A stretch of DNA of 64,000 nt, taken from NCBI GenBank assembly GCA_021298015.1, contig JAJTGY010000023.1, forward strand, positions 1 to 64,000. The letters are read 5' to 3'. A program made the position numbers and the translations under genes. Of the stretch, positions 28,064 to 37,725 are shown piece by piece. Position 1 is the first letter of the stretch; each line of letters starts with the position of its first letter. A model generated the notes under the pieces. The model saw nothing but the letters and a program-made list of their open reading frames with translations, searched no databases and had not been told where the DNA came from. The stretch comes from Flammeovirgaceae bacterium. GTDB lineage: Bacteria; Bacteroidota; Bacteroidia; Cytophagales; Cyclobacteriaceae.

Positions 28064-28669
28064 ATGCAAAAAATCCTCCCTACGTTCAAAAGCATTGCCC
28101 TTACTGCTGTTTCCGCCCTGTTTCTCGTCTTCCTTTTGCAGAAAGTTGGTGTCTGGGGCGAGGTTAGCTCGGCCGGGCAATCGGTCGTGATGTCGACTGG
28201 TGCCCTGGATATCCAGCCGGAATCTTCCAAGGATGAACCGGCCAAAAAGGACTTCGACTTCAACTTCGCAATTAAGACCACAGCAGGCGCACGAATCAAC
28301 TTCGACCAATTCAAAGGCAAAGTAGTCTTCCTGAATCTTTGGGCTACCTGGTGCGGACCTTGCAAAGCCGAAATGCCCGGCATTCAACATTTGTACGAGA
28401 AAATGGACACATCAAAAGTCGTGTTTGTGATGCTCTCGATCGACAAGGAAGGCGCACAAGCGAAAATAAATGACTACGTGCGCAAGAATAAGTTTACGTT
28501 CCCCGTATTCATGCCGAGCGGTTACCTTAGCGAACAACTACAGGTGCCCTCCATTCCCACTACGTTTGTGATCAATCGCGAAGGAAAAATTGAGATGAAA
28601 AAAGTAGGAACAGCAAACTACGATACGGAAAAGTTTCGCCAGTACCTGACCGATCTAGCGCAACAATAA
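28064..28669 (+). CDS. TlpA-like thioredoxin-family protein
   Basis: A 201-residue protein with an N-terminal signal anchor (about residues 9-26). The thioredoxin fold holds WATWCGPCK (WCGPC active site) near residue 97 and the cis-proline SIPTTFVI. It is likely a membrane-anchored periplasmic thiol-disulfide reductase. The ATG at 28064 gives the anchor. It is convergent with the sirtuin and overlaps it by 15 bases. Confidence 0.9.
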   Translation: MQKILPTFKSIALTAVSALFLVFLLQKVGVWGEVSSAGQSVVMSTGALDIQPESSKDEPAKKDFDFNFAIKTTAGARINFDQFKGKVVFLNLWATWCGPCKAEMPGIQHLYEKMDTSKVVFVMLSIDKEGAQAKINDYVRKNKFTFPVFMPSGYLSEQLQVPSIPTTFVINREGKIEMKKVGTANYDTEKFRQYLTDLAQQ

Positions 28670-29341
28670 TTGCCTTACTTCCTCCATACCTTCGGTCGCA
28701 CGTTTTACAATGAAGTTGAGGTTGGGCATATGCCAAACCTCCGATTTCCGGGGGTCTACGATATACTTGGGTGTTTCGTCCCGCACGTAGTCAATCAGGC
28801 CGGCTGCCGGGTAAACTACGAGCGAAGTACCCACCACCAGAAAAAAATCCGCAATCGAAGCGTACTGAGCCGCTTCCTCCATGCGCGGTACCGCTTCCCC
28901 AAACCATACAATGTTGGGCCGCAGTTGTGAGCCTTTTTCACATTTATCACCCACATTCAGTTCAGTGCCGGGTATCGGGTAAATCAGTCGCGGATCAAGG
29001 GAACTGCGAGCCTCAAACAAACTGCCGTGCAGGTGCACCACATGCCGTGAGCCTCCACGTTCATGCAGGTCATCCACGTTTTGTGTAATGACGGTAACGT
29101 CAAAATGATTTTGCAGGTCGGCTACGATCCGGTGGGCGGCATTCGGCTGCGCTTCACGGGCAGCCCGTCTTCGCTCATTGTAGAATTGTAATACGAGAGC
29201 ACGGTCGCGCTGCCAGGCCTCCGGGGTGGCCACGTCCTGGACACGATAACCTTCCCACAGACCGCCACTGTCGCGAAAAGTCTTCAGCCCGCTCTCTGCA
29301 CTGATGCCGGCTCCGGTTAACACCACCAGCTTTTTCATCAA
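28655..29341 (-). CDS. NAD-dependent protein deacylase (sirtuin, CobB-like)
   Basis: A 228-residue protein: TGAGISAESGLKTFRD (NAD site), TQNVDDLHERGG, and VHLHGSLFEARSS with the catalytic His. The class-III marker Y54xxR57 (YNER) matches the desuccinylase residues of SIRT5 and CobB, which suggests acyl groups such as succinyl. The zinc-finger cysteines are almost all missing (one remains near DKCEK), as in many bacteroidal sirtuins. It begins 2 bases after topA stops. Confidence 0.9.
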   Translation of the reverse strand: MMKKLVVLTGAGISAESGLKTFRDSGGLWEGYRVQDVATPEAWQRDRALVLQFYNERRRAAREAQPNAAHRIVADLQNHFDVTVITQNVDDLHERGGSRHVVHLHGSLFEARSSLDPRLIYPIPGTELNVGDKCEKGSQLRPNIVWFGEAVPRMEEAAQYASIADFFLVVGTSLVVYPAAGLIDYVRDETPKYIVDPRKSEVWHMPNLNFIVKRATEGMEEVRQLLLR

Positions 29342-29343
29342 AA

Positions 29344-31677
29344 TCAGGAGGCTTTCCTGCGCACAAATCGTCCTTTGCGCTCAGGCGCATTCTCTGCCAG
29401 CGTCAGGCATTCCTCCAGGGTAAGCTCTTTCGGCTCTTTGCCCTTCGGAATCTTAACATTCTTCTTGCCGGCTTTGATATAAGGGCCAAAACGACCGTTG
29501 AGAACCTGGACGTCAGGGTTTTCCGGAAACACCTTAATCGTTTTGTTAGCGTCCGCAATACGCTTGGCTTCGATCAGCTCGATTGCGCGCGGCAACGTGA
29601 TGGTATAGGGGTCTTCTTCTTTTGGTATGGACACGTACTTCTTATCATGCTGCACGTACGGCCCAAATCGTCCGATGTTGACCACAACGGGCTTCTCTTC
29701 GAAGTCGCCCATACTACGCGGCATTTTCATGAGTTCCAGCGCATCTTCCAGGGTGATGTTTTCAATGAACTGACCCTGCCGGAGGCTCGCAAATTTGGGT
29801 TTCTCGCCACCGCTATCATCGGGGTTCTCCCCGATTTGCACATAGGCACCGAAACGACCCAGCTTGGCGTAAACCTTTTTTGCCGTCTTCGGATCAACTC
29901 CCAACTCCCGACTTTTGTTTTGCACTGCGCTGCGCTCGATCTTCTCTGTTTTTGTTACCACCTTGCGGAAGGGGCGATAAAACTGATCAATCATCTTTTT
30001 CCACGGCAACTTACCGTTGGCGATCTCATCAAACTCCTGTTCGATTTCAGCCGTAAACGAGAAATTAGTGATGTCCGGAAAATGCTCCACCAAAAAGTCA
30101 TTCACCACCATGGCAATGTTAGTGGGAAACAGTTTGTTCTTTTCGGCACCGGTTATTTCCGTCTCTGTGTGGCTCTGGATGTTACCCTCTTTCAGCGTAT
30201 GAACCGCGTACTTTCGCTCGTTGCCTTCGCGGCTTTCCTTTACCACGTAGCCGCGCTTTTGCACGGTGGTGATGGTGGGAGCATAGGTAGAAGGTCGTCC
30301 AATGCCCAACTCTTCCAACTTCTTCACCAGACTCGCCTCGGTGTAGCGGGCCGGGTGCCGGGTAAAGGTTTGGGTGGCATCGATGAAATTCAATGAAAGC
30401 TTCTGCCCCACGGATAACGGGGGCAACATGTTCGCGTTATCCTCATCTTCGCTGTCATCATCACGCGATTCGGTGTACACTTTCAAAAAGCCTTCAAACT
30501 TGACCACCTCGCCAGTGGCGGTTAAACTTCGGGGGTTCCCAGATATACTGATGGTTGCCGTGGTACGCTCCAATTCGGCATCTGCCATTTGTGATGCAAT
30601 AGCCCGCTTCCAGATTAAATCATACAAACGGCCGGCATTACGATCCATACCGGGGTCAAGCACCGAGAAATCCGTTGGGCGAATCGCTTCGTGGGCCTCC
30701 TGGGCACCCGATGTTTTGGTCTTGAATTTCCGGTTGAATACAAATTCCATTCCGTAGGCTTTGGAAATCTGCTGCGTGGCGCCCGCCACGGCCTCATCGG
30801 ACAGATTCACCGAATCGGTTCGCATGTAGGATATCTTACCGGCTTCATACAGCTTTTGCGCTACCGTCATGGTTTGAATAACGGAGAACCCCAACTTGCG
30901 TCCGGCCTCCTGCTGCATCGTGGAGGTCGTAAAAGGCGGCGACGGAGATTTTTTTGCCGGTTTCTTCTCGAGGTTCGCAATCTGAAAGGTTGCGCCTTTG
31001 CACGACTCAAGAAAAGCCACAGCGTCTTTCTCGGTGTCAAACTTCTCCGGAAGTTCAGCCTTCAGTTGCTTTCCCTTCTCCAAATCAAAAAGCGCACTGA
31101 TCTTGAACGAGGACTTCGCTTTGAAATCACTGATCTCGCGCTCACGCTCCACGATGAGTCGCACGGCAACTGACTGAACGCGGCCAGCCGAAAGTCCCGT
31201 CTTAATTTTTTTCCACAAAATGGGCGACAATTCAAAACCCACTAAGCGATCGAGTACGCGCCTTGCCTGTTGGGCATTCACCAGATCAATATCAATACCA
31301 CGCGGAGTCTTCAGCGCATTTTGAATGGCATTTTTTGTAATCTCGGTAAAAACAATCCGTCTTGATTTCTTATCGGTAAGATCCAATACTTCCTGCAGGT
31401 GCCAAGCAATGGCCTCCCCCTCACGATCATCGTCACTGGCCAGGTAAACCATTTCGGCATCCGCAGCCATCTTCTTTAACTTCGTAATGACCTCTTTCTT
31501 TTCCGGGGAGACTTCGTACACCGGCTCATAATCATTTTCAATGTCGATCGCTTGATTTCCTTTCGGTAAATCGCGCACGTGCCCCATGCTACTGGCCACC
31601 TTAAAGTCCTTACCCAAGTATCCTTCAATGGTTTTGGCTTTGGCCGGAGACTCTACTATCACTAAGTTTTTCGACAT
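29344..31677 (-). CDS. topA: DNA topoisomerase I
   Basis: A 777-residue type IA topoisomerase. The TOPRIM domain (VIVESPAKAKTIEGYLG, YLASDDDREGEAIAWHL), RRVLDRLVGFELSP, and the active-site tyrosine in ISYMRTDSVNLS are present. The C-terminus carries several GRFGPYV repeats (Toprim_C-like) and a basic end (GRFVRRKAS) in place of the enterobacterial zinc fingers. It relaxes negative supercoils. Essential in most bacteria. Confidence 0.97.
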   Translation of the reverse strand: MSKNLVIVESPAKAKTIEGYLGKDFKVASSMGHVRDLPKGNQAIDIENDYEPVYEVSPEKKEVITKLKKMAADAEMVYLASDDDREGEAIAWHLQEVLDLTDKKSRRIVFTEITKNAIQNALKTPRGIDIDLVNAQQARRVLDRLVGFELSPILWKKIKTGLSAGRVQSVAVRLIVEREREISDFKAKSSFKISALFDLEKGKQLKAELPEKFDTEKDAVAFLESCKGATFQIANLEKKPAKKSPSPPFTTSTMQQEAGRKLGFSVIQTMTVAQKLYEAGKISYMRTDSVNLSDEAVAGATQQISKAYGMEFVFNRKFKTKTSGAQEAHEAIRPTDFSVLDPGMDRNAGRLYDLIWKRAIASQMADAELERTTATISISGNPRSLTATGEVVKFEGFLKVYTESRDDDSEDEDNANMLPPLSVGQKLSLNFIDATQTFTRHPARYTEASLVKKLEELGIGRPSTYAPTITTVQKRGYVVKESREGNERKYAVHTLKEGNIQSHTETEITGAEKNKLFPTNIAMVVNDFLVEHFPDITNFSFTAEIEQEFDEIANGKLPWKKMIDQFYRPFRKVVTKTEKIERSAVQNKSRELGVDPKTAKKVYAKLGRFGAYVQIGENPDDSGGEKPKFASLRQGQFIENITLEDALELMKMPRSMGDFEEKPVVVNIGRFGPYVQHDKKYVSIPKEEDPYTITLPRAIELIEAKRIADANKTIKVFPENPDVQVLNGRFGPYIKAGKKNVKIPKGKEPKELTLEECLTLAENAPERKGRFVRRKAS

Positions 31678-31749
31678 GCAAACTTGTTTACAAAGAGCCC
31701 AAATATCTGTAAATTTTTAAAATGTCGATTTTAGAAAACTGAAGTACAC

Positions 31750-31757
31750 TACTTTTG
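31750..31757 (+). promoter_or_regulatory. -7 promoter element before sixA
   Basis: TACTTTTG matches TAnnTTTG, 32 bases before the putative sixA ATG at 31790. The -33 position has only a partial match (TTTTAG at 31729). Confidence 0.5.
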
Positions 31758-31789
31758 TGCTCTTGTTGGTCTCAATATTCACACATCGA

Positions 31790-32254
31790 ATGTCATGTAT
31801 TTTGGTTTTAATTCGCCACGCTCAACCCGCTGAGAGACAGCCCGGTCAACTGGACTTTGAGCGTGGTTAAACGACTAGTGGAAAGGCACAAGCCAAACGC
31901 CTCGGAGAAAAGTTATCGATGCATTCGGGAAAACCACAAACGATCATCGCGAGCACAGCCTTTCGCGCGCGCGAAACGGGCGAGCTAGTGGGTCGTGAAC
32001 TAGGTGTGCCGGCTAATTCCGACAGCCGCTTGTACCAGGCTAATGAAGCGGTGTACGCGGAAATAATTAATAATTTGACAACTGCGTCCGTGGCCAGCGT
32101 AGGGCATAATCCAACCCTTAGTGCCGTGGCAGCTTGGCTGCTGGATGATTCTTCGGTGGAGTTGCACGTTGGCCATGCCGTGGTCATGGAGATGCGCAAA
32201 TGGCATTTTTATCCGGGTACCGGGCGATTGGTTGAGTATATTTCGGCCGAGTAA
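31790..32254 (+). pseudogene. sixA: SixA-type histidine phosphatase, split by an in-frame TAA
   Basis: From ATG 31790 the frame reads MSCILVLIRHAQPAE, with the RHG-like catalytic RHA, then QLDFERG, then TAA at 31868-31870. The same frame continues TTSGKAQAKRLGEKL and the rest of SixA (IIASTAFRARETGEL, SVGHNPTLSAVAAWL). Family members have a leucine where the stop falls (ERxLT), so a TTA to TAA change is the simplest view. Total 154 residues if read through. The remaining downstream frame alone lacks the catalytic histidine. Confidence 0.8.
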
Positions 32255-32255
32255 T

Positions 32256-33269
32256 ATGTCAACGACAGCATCATTTGATCCTAATGGCCCGGGCATGGCT
32301 GGTCGGCTTTTTGGTCTGCCCTTTTCCGAAACAGAGGCGAGCCTGGTTGTTGTTCCCGTTCCGTGGGAAGTCACCGTTTCGTACGGCAGCGGTACCGCAG
32401 CTGGCCCGGAGGCTATCTTGCAGGCATCCGTTCAGGTTGATTTGTTCTCCATCGATAGCCCACACGTCTGGAAGAAAGGGATATGGCTTTCGCCATTACC
32501 GGAGGCACTGCGCGAGCAAAGTGAACAGTTCCGGCAGAAAGCTCTTGAGCATATCAATTTGTTGAGCACCAAGGGTAATGGCGAGTCTTCGTTGCACCTG
32601 CCCCAGATAAATGCTGCGTGTGAAAGTCTGAACATCTATGTGAAGAACACCACCGCTGGTCTTTTACAGCGTGGGAAGTTGGTTGGTTTGCTGGGTGGTG
32701 ATCACAGCACACCGCTGGGTTTTCTCCGGGCATTGAGTGAGCGCCATGAACGTTTCGGCATTCTGCACATCGATGCCCATGCCGATCTGCGCAAAGCGTA
32801 TGAGGGATTCCTGTATTCGCATGCCTCCATTATGTACAACGTCATGAAACTACCGGCTGTGAGCCGACTGGTTCAGGTAGGCATTCGCGACTGCTGCGAA
32901 GAGGAAGTTGACGTGATGAAACGTTCCGGTGGGCGAATCCAAACATTATTCGATGACCAACTCAAAAGTCGATTGATGGAAGGCGACACCTGGAAAACAA
33001 TTGTGCGTGAAATCATCGGAGCACTTCCTGACCATGTGTATATCAGCCTCGATATTGACGGTTTGGATCCATCGCTGGGACCCAACACCGGAACTCCCGT
33101 TCCCGGTGGGTTATCCTTTCATCAATGTTCCTACTTGCTGCAGCAGGTACGGCTGAGCGGCAAGAAAGTAATCGGTTTCGATCTGGTGGAAGTATCGGGG
33201 AAGAGCGAATGGGATGCCAATGTAGGTGCCCGCGTGCTCTGGGAATTGTGTAAGGTCATGCTGGCCTGA
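32256..33269 (+). CDS. Ureohydrolase (arginase/agmatinase/formiminoglutamase family)
   Basis: A 337-residue protein with the binuclear manganese motifs GGDHS near residue 150, DAHADL near 173, and DIDGLDPS near 268, complete for activity. PNTGTPVPGGLSF follows. Candidate substrates are arginine, agmatine or formiminoglutamate; the sequence does not decide. Its ATG is 1 base after the sixA stop. The amino-acid symporter downstream fits a role in nitrogen use. Confidence 0.9.
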   Translation: MSTTASFDPNGPGMAGRLFGLPFSETEASLVVVPVPWEVTVSYGSGTAAGPEAILQASVQVDLFSIDSPHVWKKGIWLSPLPEALREQSEQFRQKALEHINLLSTKGNGESSLHLPQINAACESLNIYVKNTTAGLLQRGKLVGLLGGDHSTPLGFLRALSERHERFGILHIDAHADLRKAYEGFLYSHASIMYNVMKLPAVSRLVQVGIRDCCEEEVDVMKRSGGRIQTLFDDQLKSRLMEGDTWKTIVREIIGALPDHVYISLDIDGLDPSLGPNTGTPVPGGLSFHQCSYLLQQVRLSGKKVIGFDLVEVSGKSEWDANVGARVLWELCKVMLA

Positions 33270-33318
33270 AATACCGAACCAAGTTATTTTCCTATTTTGC
33301 CGCTTTCGCGTGATACGC

Positions 33319-34710
33319 ATGAGTAACTTCATCAGCAATTTGGCCACCAACGTGTGGACGCCCGTTTTATTCCTGCTCATTCTGGGCGGTGTGTTCTTCC
33401 TGCTTTATTCCCGATTTGTTCAATACCAATATCTTGGTCACGCCATCAGGATATTGCGGGGAAAATACAACAACCCAAATGATCCGGGACAAATCAATTC
33501 GTACGAAGCGCTTTCTACTGCGTTGGCATCTACGGTGGGTATGGGCAACATTGCCGGGGTAGCCGCTGCAATTTCAATCGGTGGGCCAGGCGCATTGTTC
33601 TGGATGTGGGTCGCTGCCTTCGTTGGCATGTCGACCAACTTCTTTACATCTACGTTGTCGGTGATGTACCGGGGAAAAGACTCTGCCGGTGTAATCCAGG
33701 GCGGCCCTATGTACGTTATTCGCGAAGCACTCGGCAAGCCCTGGTACCCGCTGGCCGTCATTTTCTGTTTGTGCGCGATGATCGGCTGCCTGCCCATTTT
33801 TCAGGCCAACCAACTCACGCAGGTCATTATCGACATCGGCTTCAGCGAAACGGCCATTGCCAAATCACAATTCAACTTCGTGGGTTACCCGGTGAGCACG
33901 CTCAAGTTCATCATTGGCTCCATTCTAACCATCATTTCGGCCATTGTGATCGTGGGCGGTATTCAGCGCATTGGTCGTTGGGCGGGCAAAATGGTACCGC
34001 TGATGATCGTGGTTTACTTTTCATCCGTATTGGCAATACTGTTTCTTCATCTCACAGAAGTGCCGCGGTTACTGTGGATGGTTGTTACCGATGCCTTTGC
34101 AGCCAATCATTACCACGGAGAACCGGCTTTGGGTGGATTATTAGGCGGACTGATTGTTGCCGGAGTGAGACGGGCTTCCTTCTCGAATGAGGCCGGCATC
34201 GGCACGGCACCGATGGCGCTCGGAGCGTCCAAGAGTTCGGAGCCGATTCGCGAGGGCCTTGTTTCCATGATGAGCCCGGCTATTGATACTTTGGTCGTAT
34301 GCACACTTACAGCCTTGGCTATCCTGGCCACCGGAGTGTGGCAAACCAGCGGAGCCGATGGTGTAACGCTTACCGCCACCGCATTCGAAAGTTCACTGGG
34401 CAGCGTTGGCAAGCTACTCTTGCTCATCAGTGCATTTTTCTTTGCCATCACCTCGCTGTTCAGCTACAGCTATTATGGCAACAAAGCCATTTCATTTCTG
34501 GTGGGCGTAAAAGCCGGCCGGTACTACGATTACTTCTACCTCGCCACCATTGTCATTGGCGCGGTAGCGTCCATGAAAGATGTGATGAATGTGATTGATA
34601 TTGCCTACGCCATCATGGCCTTCCCCACTATGATTTCAGGATTTATACTGGCCCCCCGCGTGATGAAGGAAGCGAAGTCCTATTTCGCCCGCATGAAGGG
34701 AAATATTTAA
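33319..34710 (+). CDS. Sodium:alanine symporter family (AGCS) transporter
   Basis: A 463-residue protein with about 11 TM helices. AGCS signatures include ALSTALASTVGMGNIAGVAAAI, GGPGALFWMWVAAFVGM, VIQGGPMYVI and ASFSNEAGIGTAPMALG. It imports alanine or glycine with sodium. The ATG at 33319 is 49 bases after the ureohydrolase. It overlaps the convergent gene by 4 bases at the stops. Confidence 0.93.
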   Translation: MSNFISNLATNVWTPVLFLLILGGVFFLLYSRFVQYQYLGHAIRILRGKYNNPNDPGQINSYEALSTALASTVGMGNIAGVAAAISIGGPGALFWMWVAAFVGMSTNFFTSTLSVMYRGKDSAGVIQGGPMYVIREALGKPWYPLAVIFCLCAMIGCLPIFQANQLTQVIIDIGFSETAIAKSQFNFVGYPVSTLKFIIGSILTIISAIVIVGGIQRIGRWAGKMVPLMIVVYFSSVLAILFLHLTEVPRLLWMVVTDAFAANHYHGEPALGGLLGGLIVAGVRRASFSNEAGIGTAPMALGASKSSEPIREGLVSMMSPAIDTLVVCTLTALAILATGVWQTSGADGVTLTATAFESSLGSVGKLLLLISAFFFAITSLFSYSYYGNKAISFLVGVKAGRYYDYFYLATIVIGAVASMKDVMNVIDIAYAIMAFPTMISGFILAPRVMKEAKSYFARMKGNI

Positions 34711-36158
34711 TTGACTACCGTTGTCGGTGTTGAAGATGTTTTAGGCAGCGGGTAACCAAAGAGGCCGTTGTCCTTAATGGCCTCCACCACTTTGTGGGGT
34801 ACATACTTCTCCCAGCCGGCCTCCCCTTTCCTCACCATGGCCAACACGTTGTCTGATATGATGTGCAGGTTGTTCACATTTGCCCCTTGAATATCTTCCA
34901 ACTTATTATTCGCCATCAGGTAGCGGAACAGCGGCTTTTGATTCTCGGGTAACTGATCCTCAAAATCCTTGAGGGTAAACAACTGGTTCGAATCCTTTCG
35001 GGTAGCCGGATAGATGTACAACTTCACATTCGTTCCAAACAAATGTCCGAAGGCTTCCAAAATGCCTCCACGAAGGTTTTCGTAGGTCTTCTCTTCAAAT
35101 ATTTTCTGTAACGCAAAAATGCCTAATACCAGGCCGGTTTTTTTTCCTCGGGTGATTTTGGCCAGGTAATCAACCAAACGGTAGTACTCAAAGTAGTTGG
35201 AGATCAGTACATTTTGCCCGAGCGAGCAGATAATGTCGGCCCGGTGCAAAAAATCCTGCTCATCAATGTTGCCATCGAGGCTCAGGTCGCTCAGGGTCAA
35301 CTCGGTCAATACTACAATTTTGGACTTATCCACATCGCCCTCATTCTTGAAATGCCTTCGGGAGGTGAGCAGCATGTCTACGTTCACATGGGTAACGGGA
35401 CGAAAACGGCCACGCAGCACCAACACGTTTTTCTTGTACAGCACCTCGGAGGGGTGCATCACATTGCCATCGGGGCCAAACATAGCGGCCTTGGTCATGC
35501 CACTCTTCACCAGTTTCAGGGCCATCAACCGGTTATCCACGTCTTCAAAGTCTGGGCCCGACAGCCGGAACATATCCACCTCGATCCTGCGCACCGTCAG
35601 GTTATCCATGAGCGACAACATGATCTCCTCGGGGCTGCTCAAAAACATGCAACCGTACAACAAGTTAACGCCCACTATGCCAAGTGCGATTTGCTGTTGC
35701 AACGGATCGTTGTCGTGCATCTTCACGTGGATCACGCATTCGTTGGGCTTGCTTTGCGGCCGAAGTTGAAAGCGAAGACCAATCCAGCCATGCCCCTGAT
35801 TGGTGCGCTCAAAATTCAACGCCTCAACCGTATCGGCCAGGGCGAAAAAGCGAGTAGATTCAATTCGATGCGGCAGACGTTCCGGCAGCAAAGGGTACTC
35901 GTGGTCGAGCATTCTCAGCAGGCGATCCTCGCAAACATAACGTTCACACTGCCCGTAGATGGCATCGCTGAACTTCATGTCGTAGGCCGACATGGTTTTG
36001 GCAACGGTGCCGGAGGCCCCTCCCACCTTAAAGAAATTCGCAGCAATTTCCTGGCCCGCACCAATTTCGGCAAAGGATCCGTAGATCGCCCGACTCAGGT
36101 TAATTTGAAGAGCCTTTTCCTGGGCGCTCAGTTTCTTTCTTTCCATCGTGCCATTCAT
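34707..36158 (-). CDS. Conserved protein of unknown function, 483 residues
   Basis: A large soluble protein, with no signal or TM helix. Its N-terminus (NLSRAIYGSFAEIGAGQEIAANFF, split around IGAGQE) is a strongly family-like pattern seen in bacterial proteins carrying conflicting names in databases. No catalytic motif that I can name is visible. It contains KIVVLTELTLSDLSLDG and ILEAFGHLFG. It stands alone on the minus strand between two sodium symporters. Confidence 0.65.
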   Translation of the reverse strand: MNGTMERKKLSAQEKALQINLSRAIYGSFAEIGAGQEIAANFFKVGGASGTVAKTMSAYDMKFSDAIYGQCERYVCEDRLLRMLDHEYPLLPERLPHRIESTRFFALADTVEALNFERTNQGHGWIGLRFQLRPQSKPNECVIHVKMHDNDPLQQQIALGIVGVNLLYGCMFLSSPEEIMLSLMDNLTVRRIEVDMFRLSGPDFEDVDNRLMALKLVKSGMTKAAMFGPDGNVMHPSEVLYKKNVLVLRGRFRPVTHVNVDMLLTSRRHFKNEGDVDKSKIVVLTELTLSDLSLDGNIDEQDFLHRADIICSLGQNVLISNYFEYYRLVDYLAKITRGKKTGLVLGIFALQKIFEEKTYENLRGGILEAFGHLFGTNVKLYIYPATRKDSNQLFTLKDFEDQLPENQKPLFRYLMANNKLEDIQGANVNNLHIISDNVLAMVRKGEAGWEKYVPHKVVEAIKDNGLFGYPLPKTSSTPTTVVN

Positions 36159-36291
36159 AGTATGTCTGCCTCCTTATCTCGCAGTCAAAGTTAATCAGTC
36201 AGCGCCTCAATTACCATTACTACCGGATAAACCCCATTTTGATAATATTAGTTTAACCCTTTATTTGCCACGCTTTAACTAATTACGAAGG

Positions 36292-37725
36292 ATGTCAAGC
36301 AGAGGTAACTTCTCGGGCCGCATTGGATTCATACTGGCTGCGGCCGGTTCAGCTGTCGGTTTAGGTAACATTTGGAGGTTCCCTTATCTGGCCGGCCAAA
36401 ACGGTGGCGCCATCTTCCTGATGATCTACCTGGGTTGTATTTTGTTGCTGTGTTACCCCATCATGGTTGGCGAAATTGCCATCGGGCGGGCGGCTAACAG
36501 CGATGCGTTTGGATCCTACTCTAAATTGGGCGGCCGCAAATGGGGCTACCTGGGGCTGTTCGGCATTTTGGCCGGCATCATGATCCTCTCCTTTTACAAT
36601 GTCGTGGCGGGCTGGGCATTCGGGTACTTTCTCCACATCAGCTTTGGCGATTTGCTCAGCGAACCTGATTTCGCAGGATTCTTTGGAACGTACGTAAACG
36701 ATATCATCGACCTGAGCAGCTGGACCGGCTTCTCGAATTCCAATCTCATCTTTTCCTTGATTTTCATGGTGCTTACAGCCCTGATCGTGGCGCAAGGTAT
36801 TCAAAAAGGAATCGAAGCATCAAACAAGATCATGATGCCCTCCCTGTACGCGATTCTGCTGGGCATAATCGTTTACAGCCTCACGCTTCCCAATGCGATG
36901 AGTGGGGTCAAGTTCTACCTCGTACCGGAGTTCAGTGAGTTGAAAGTTCAAACTGTTGTGGATGCCCTCAAGCAATCGTTTTTTTCGCTGTCGCTTGGCA
37001 TGGGAGCGTTAATTACGTACGGATCGTACCTAAGTAAAATTGAAAACATACCATCTTCAGCCAGGGTAATTTCACTGGCCGATACCTCCGTGGCCTTTTT
37101 TGCGGGTTTGATGGTATTTCCGCTGGTTCATTTTCTCGCCTTCAAACTTAACATTGACCCCCAGCAGATCGGCACCTCAGGTCCACCGCTGATCTTCGTG
37201 GTGCTGCCGCAGATCTTTCACGAAATGGGCCCGGTGCTCGGCCGCATCATTGGCGGTTCATTTTTCCTGCTCGTTTGTTTTGCAGCTCTAACCTCCACCA
37301 TTTCGTTGCTGGAGGTTCCTGTGGCCTATCTGGTGGACCAAAAGAAGATGCAACGCAAATCGGTAGTTTGGCTTATTGCGCTGCTCATTTTTGTACTGGG
37401 CTTACCGAGCATGATGAGCCAGGGTATGGTCGAAAGCCTGAACAAACTCACCTTCTACCGGGGCAACCACTTCCTCACGTTCATCTCCGACATGAGTGAT
37501 ATTTCCCTGACCGTGGGCGGCTGCCTGATGGCCATCTTTATTTCGCGCAGGTGGGGCATGGACAAATTTGACGAAGAAGTGGCGCAGGGTGACGATCGTT
37601 ACCTGAATTCGGGTACCCGTAAGTTTCTGCACTTCTCCCTCAAGTGGGCTGCGCCCATCCTCCTGGGATTTCTCTCCGTGCTGATTATTGTAGAGAAGTT
37701 TTTCGGGGTTGAGAACCTGTTTTGA
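36292..37725 (+). CDS. Neurotransmitter:sodium symporter (SNF) family transporter
   Basis: A 477-residue protein with about 12 TM helices. The N-terminus RIGFILAAAGSAVGLGNIWRFPYL holds the sodium- and substrate-binding unwound helix 1 (split GSAVGLGNIWRFP). SFFSLSLGMGALITYGSY is the conserved TM6 region. The family imports amino acids; ligand unassigned. Confidence 0.93.
   Translation: MSSRGNFSGRIGFILAAAGSAVGLGNIWRFPYLAGQNGGAIFLMIYLGCILLLCYPIMVGEIAIGRAANSDAFGSYSKLGGRKWGYLGLFGILAGIMILSFYNVVAGWAFGYFLHISFGDLLSEPDFAGFFGTYVNDIIDLSSWTGFSNSNLIFSLIFMVLTALIVAQGIQKGIEASNKIMMPSLYAILLGIIVYSLTLPNAMSGVKFYLVPEFSELKVQTVVDALKQSFFSLSLGMGALITYGSYLSKIENIPSSARVISLADTSVAFFAGLMVFPLVHFLAFKLNIDPQQIGTSGPPLIFVVLPQIFHEMGPVLGRIIGGSFFLLVCFAALTSTISLLEVPVAYLVDQKKMQRKSVVWLIALLIFVLGLPSMMSQGMVESLNKLTFYRGNHFLTFISDMSDISLTVGGCLMAIFISRRWGMDKFDEEVAQGDDRYLNSGTRKFLHFSLKWAAPILLGFLSVLIIVEKFFGVENLF

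Noticed and set aside
11869-31870. In-frame TAG/TAA read as amino acids (code change or pyrrolysine)
   Set aside because: Many intact genes in the window end with TAG or TAA, for example ferritin and the M1 peptidase (TAG) and sufD and AGCS (TAA), and no pyl genes or suppressor tRNA is visible.
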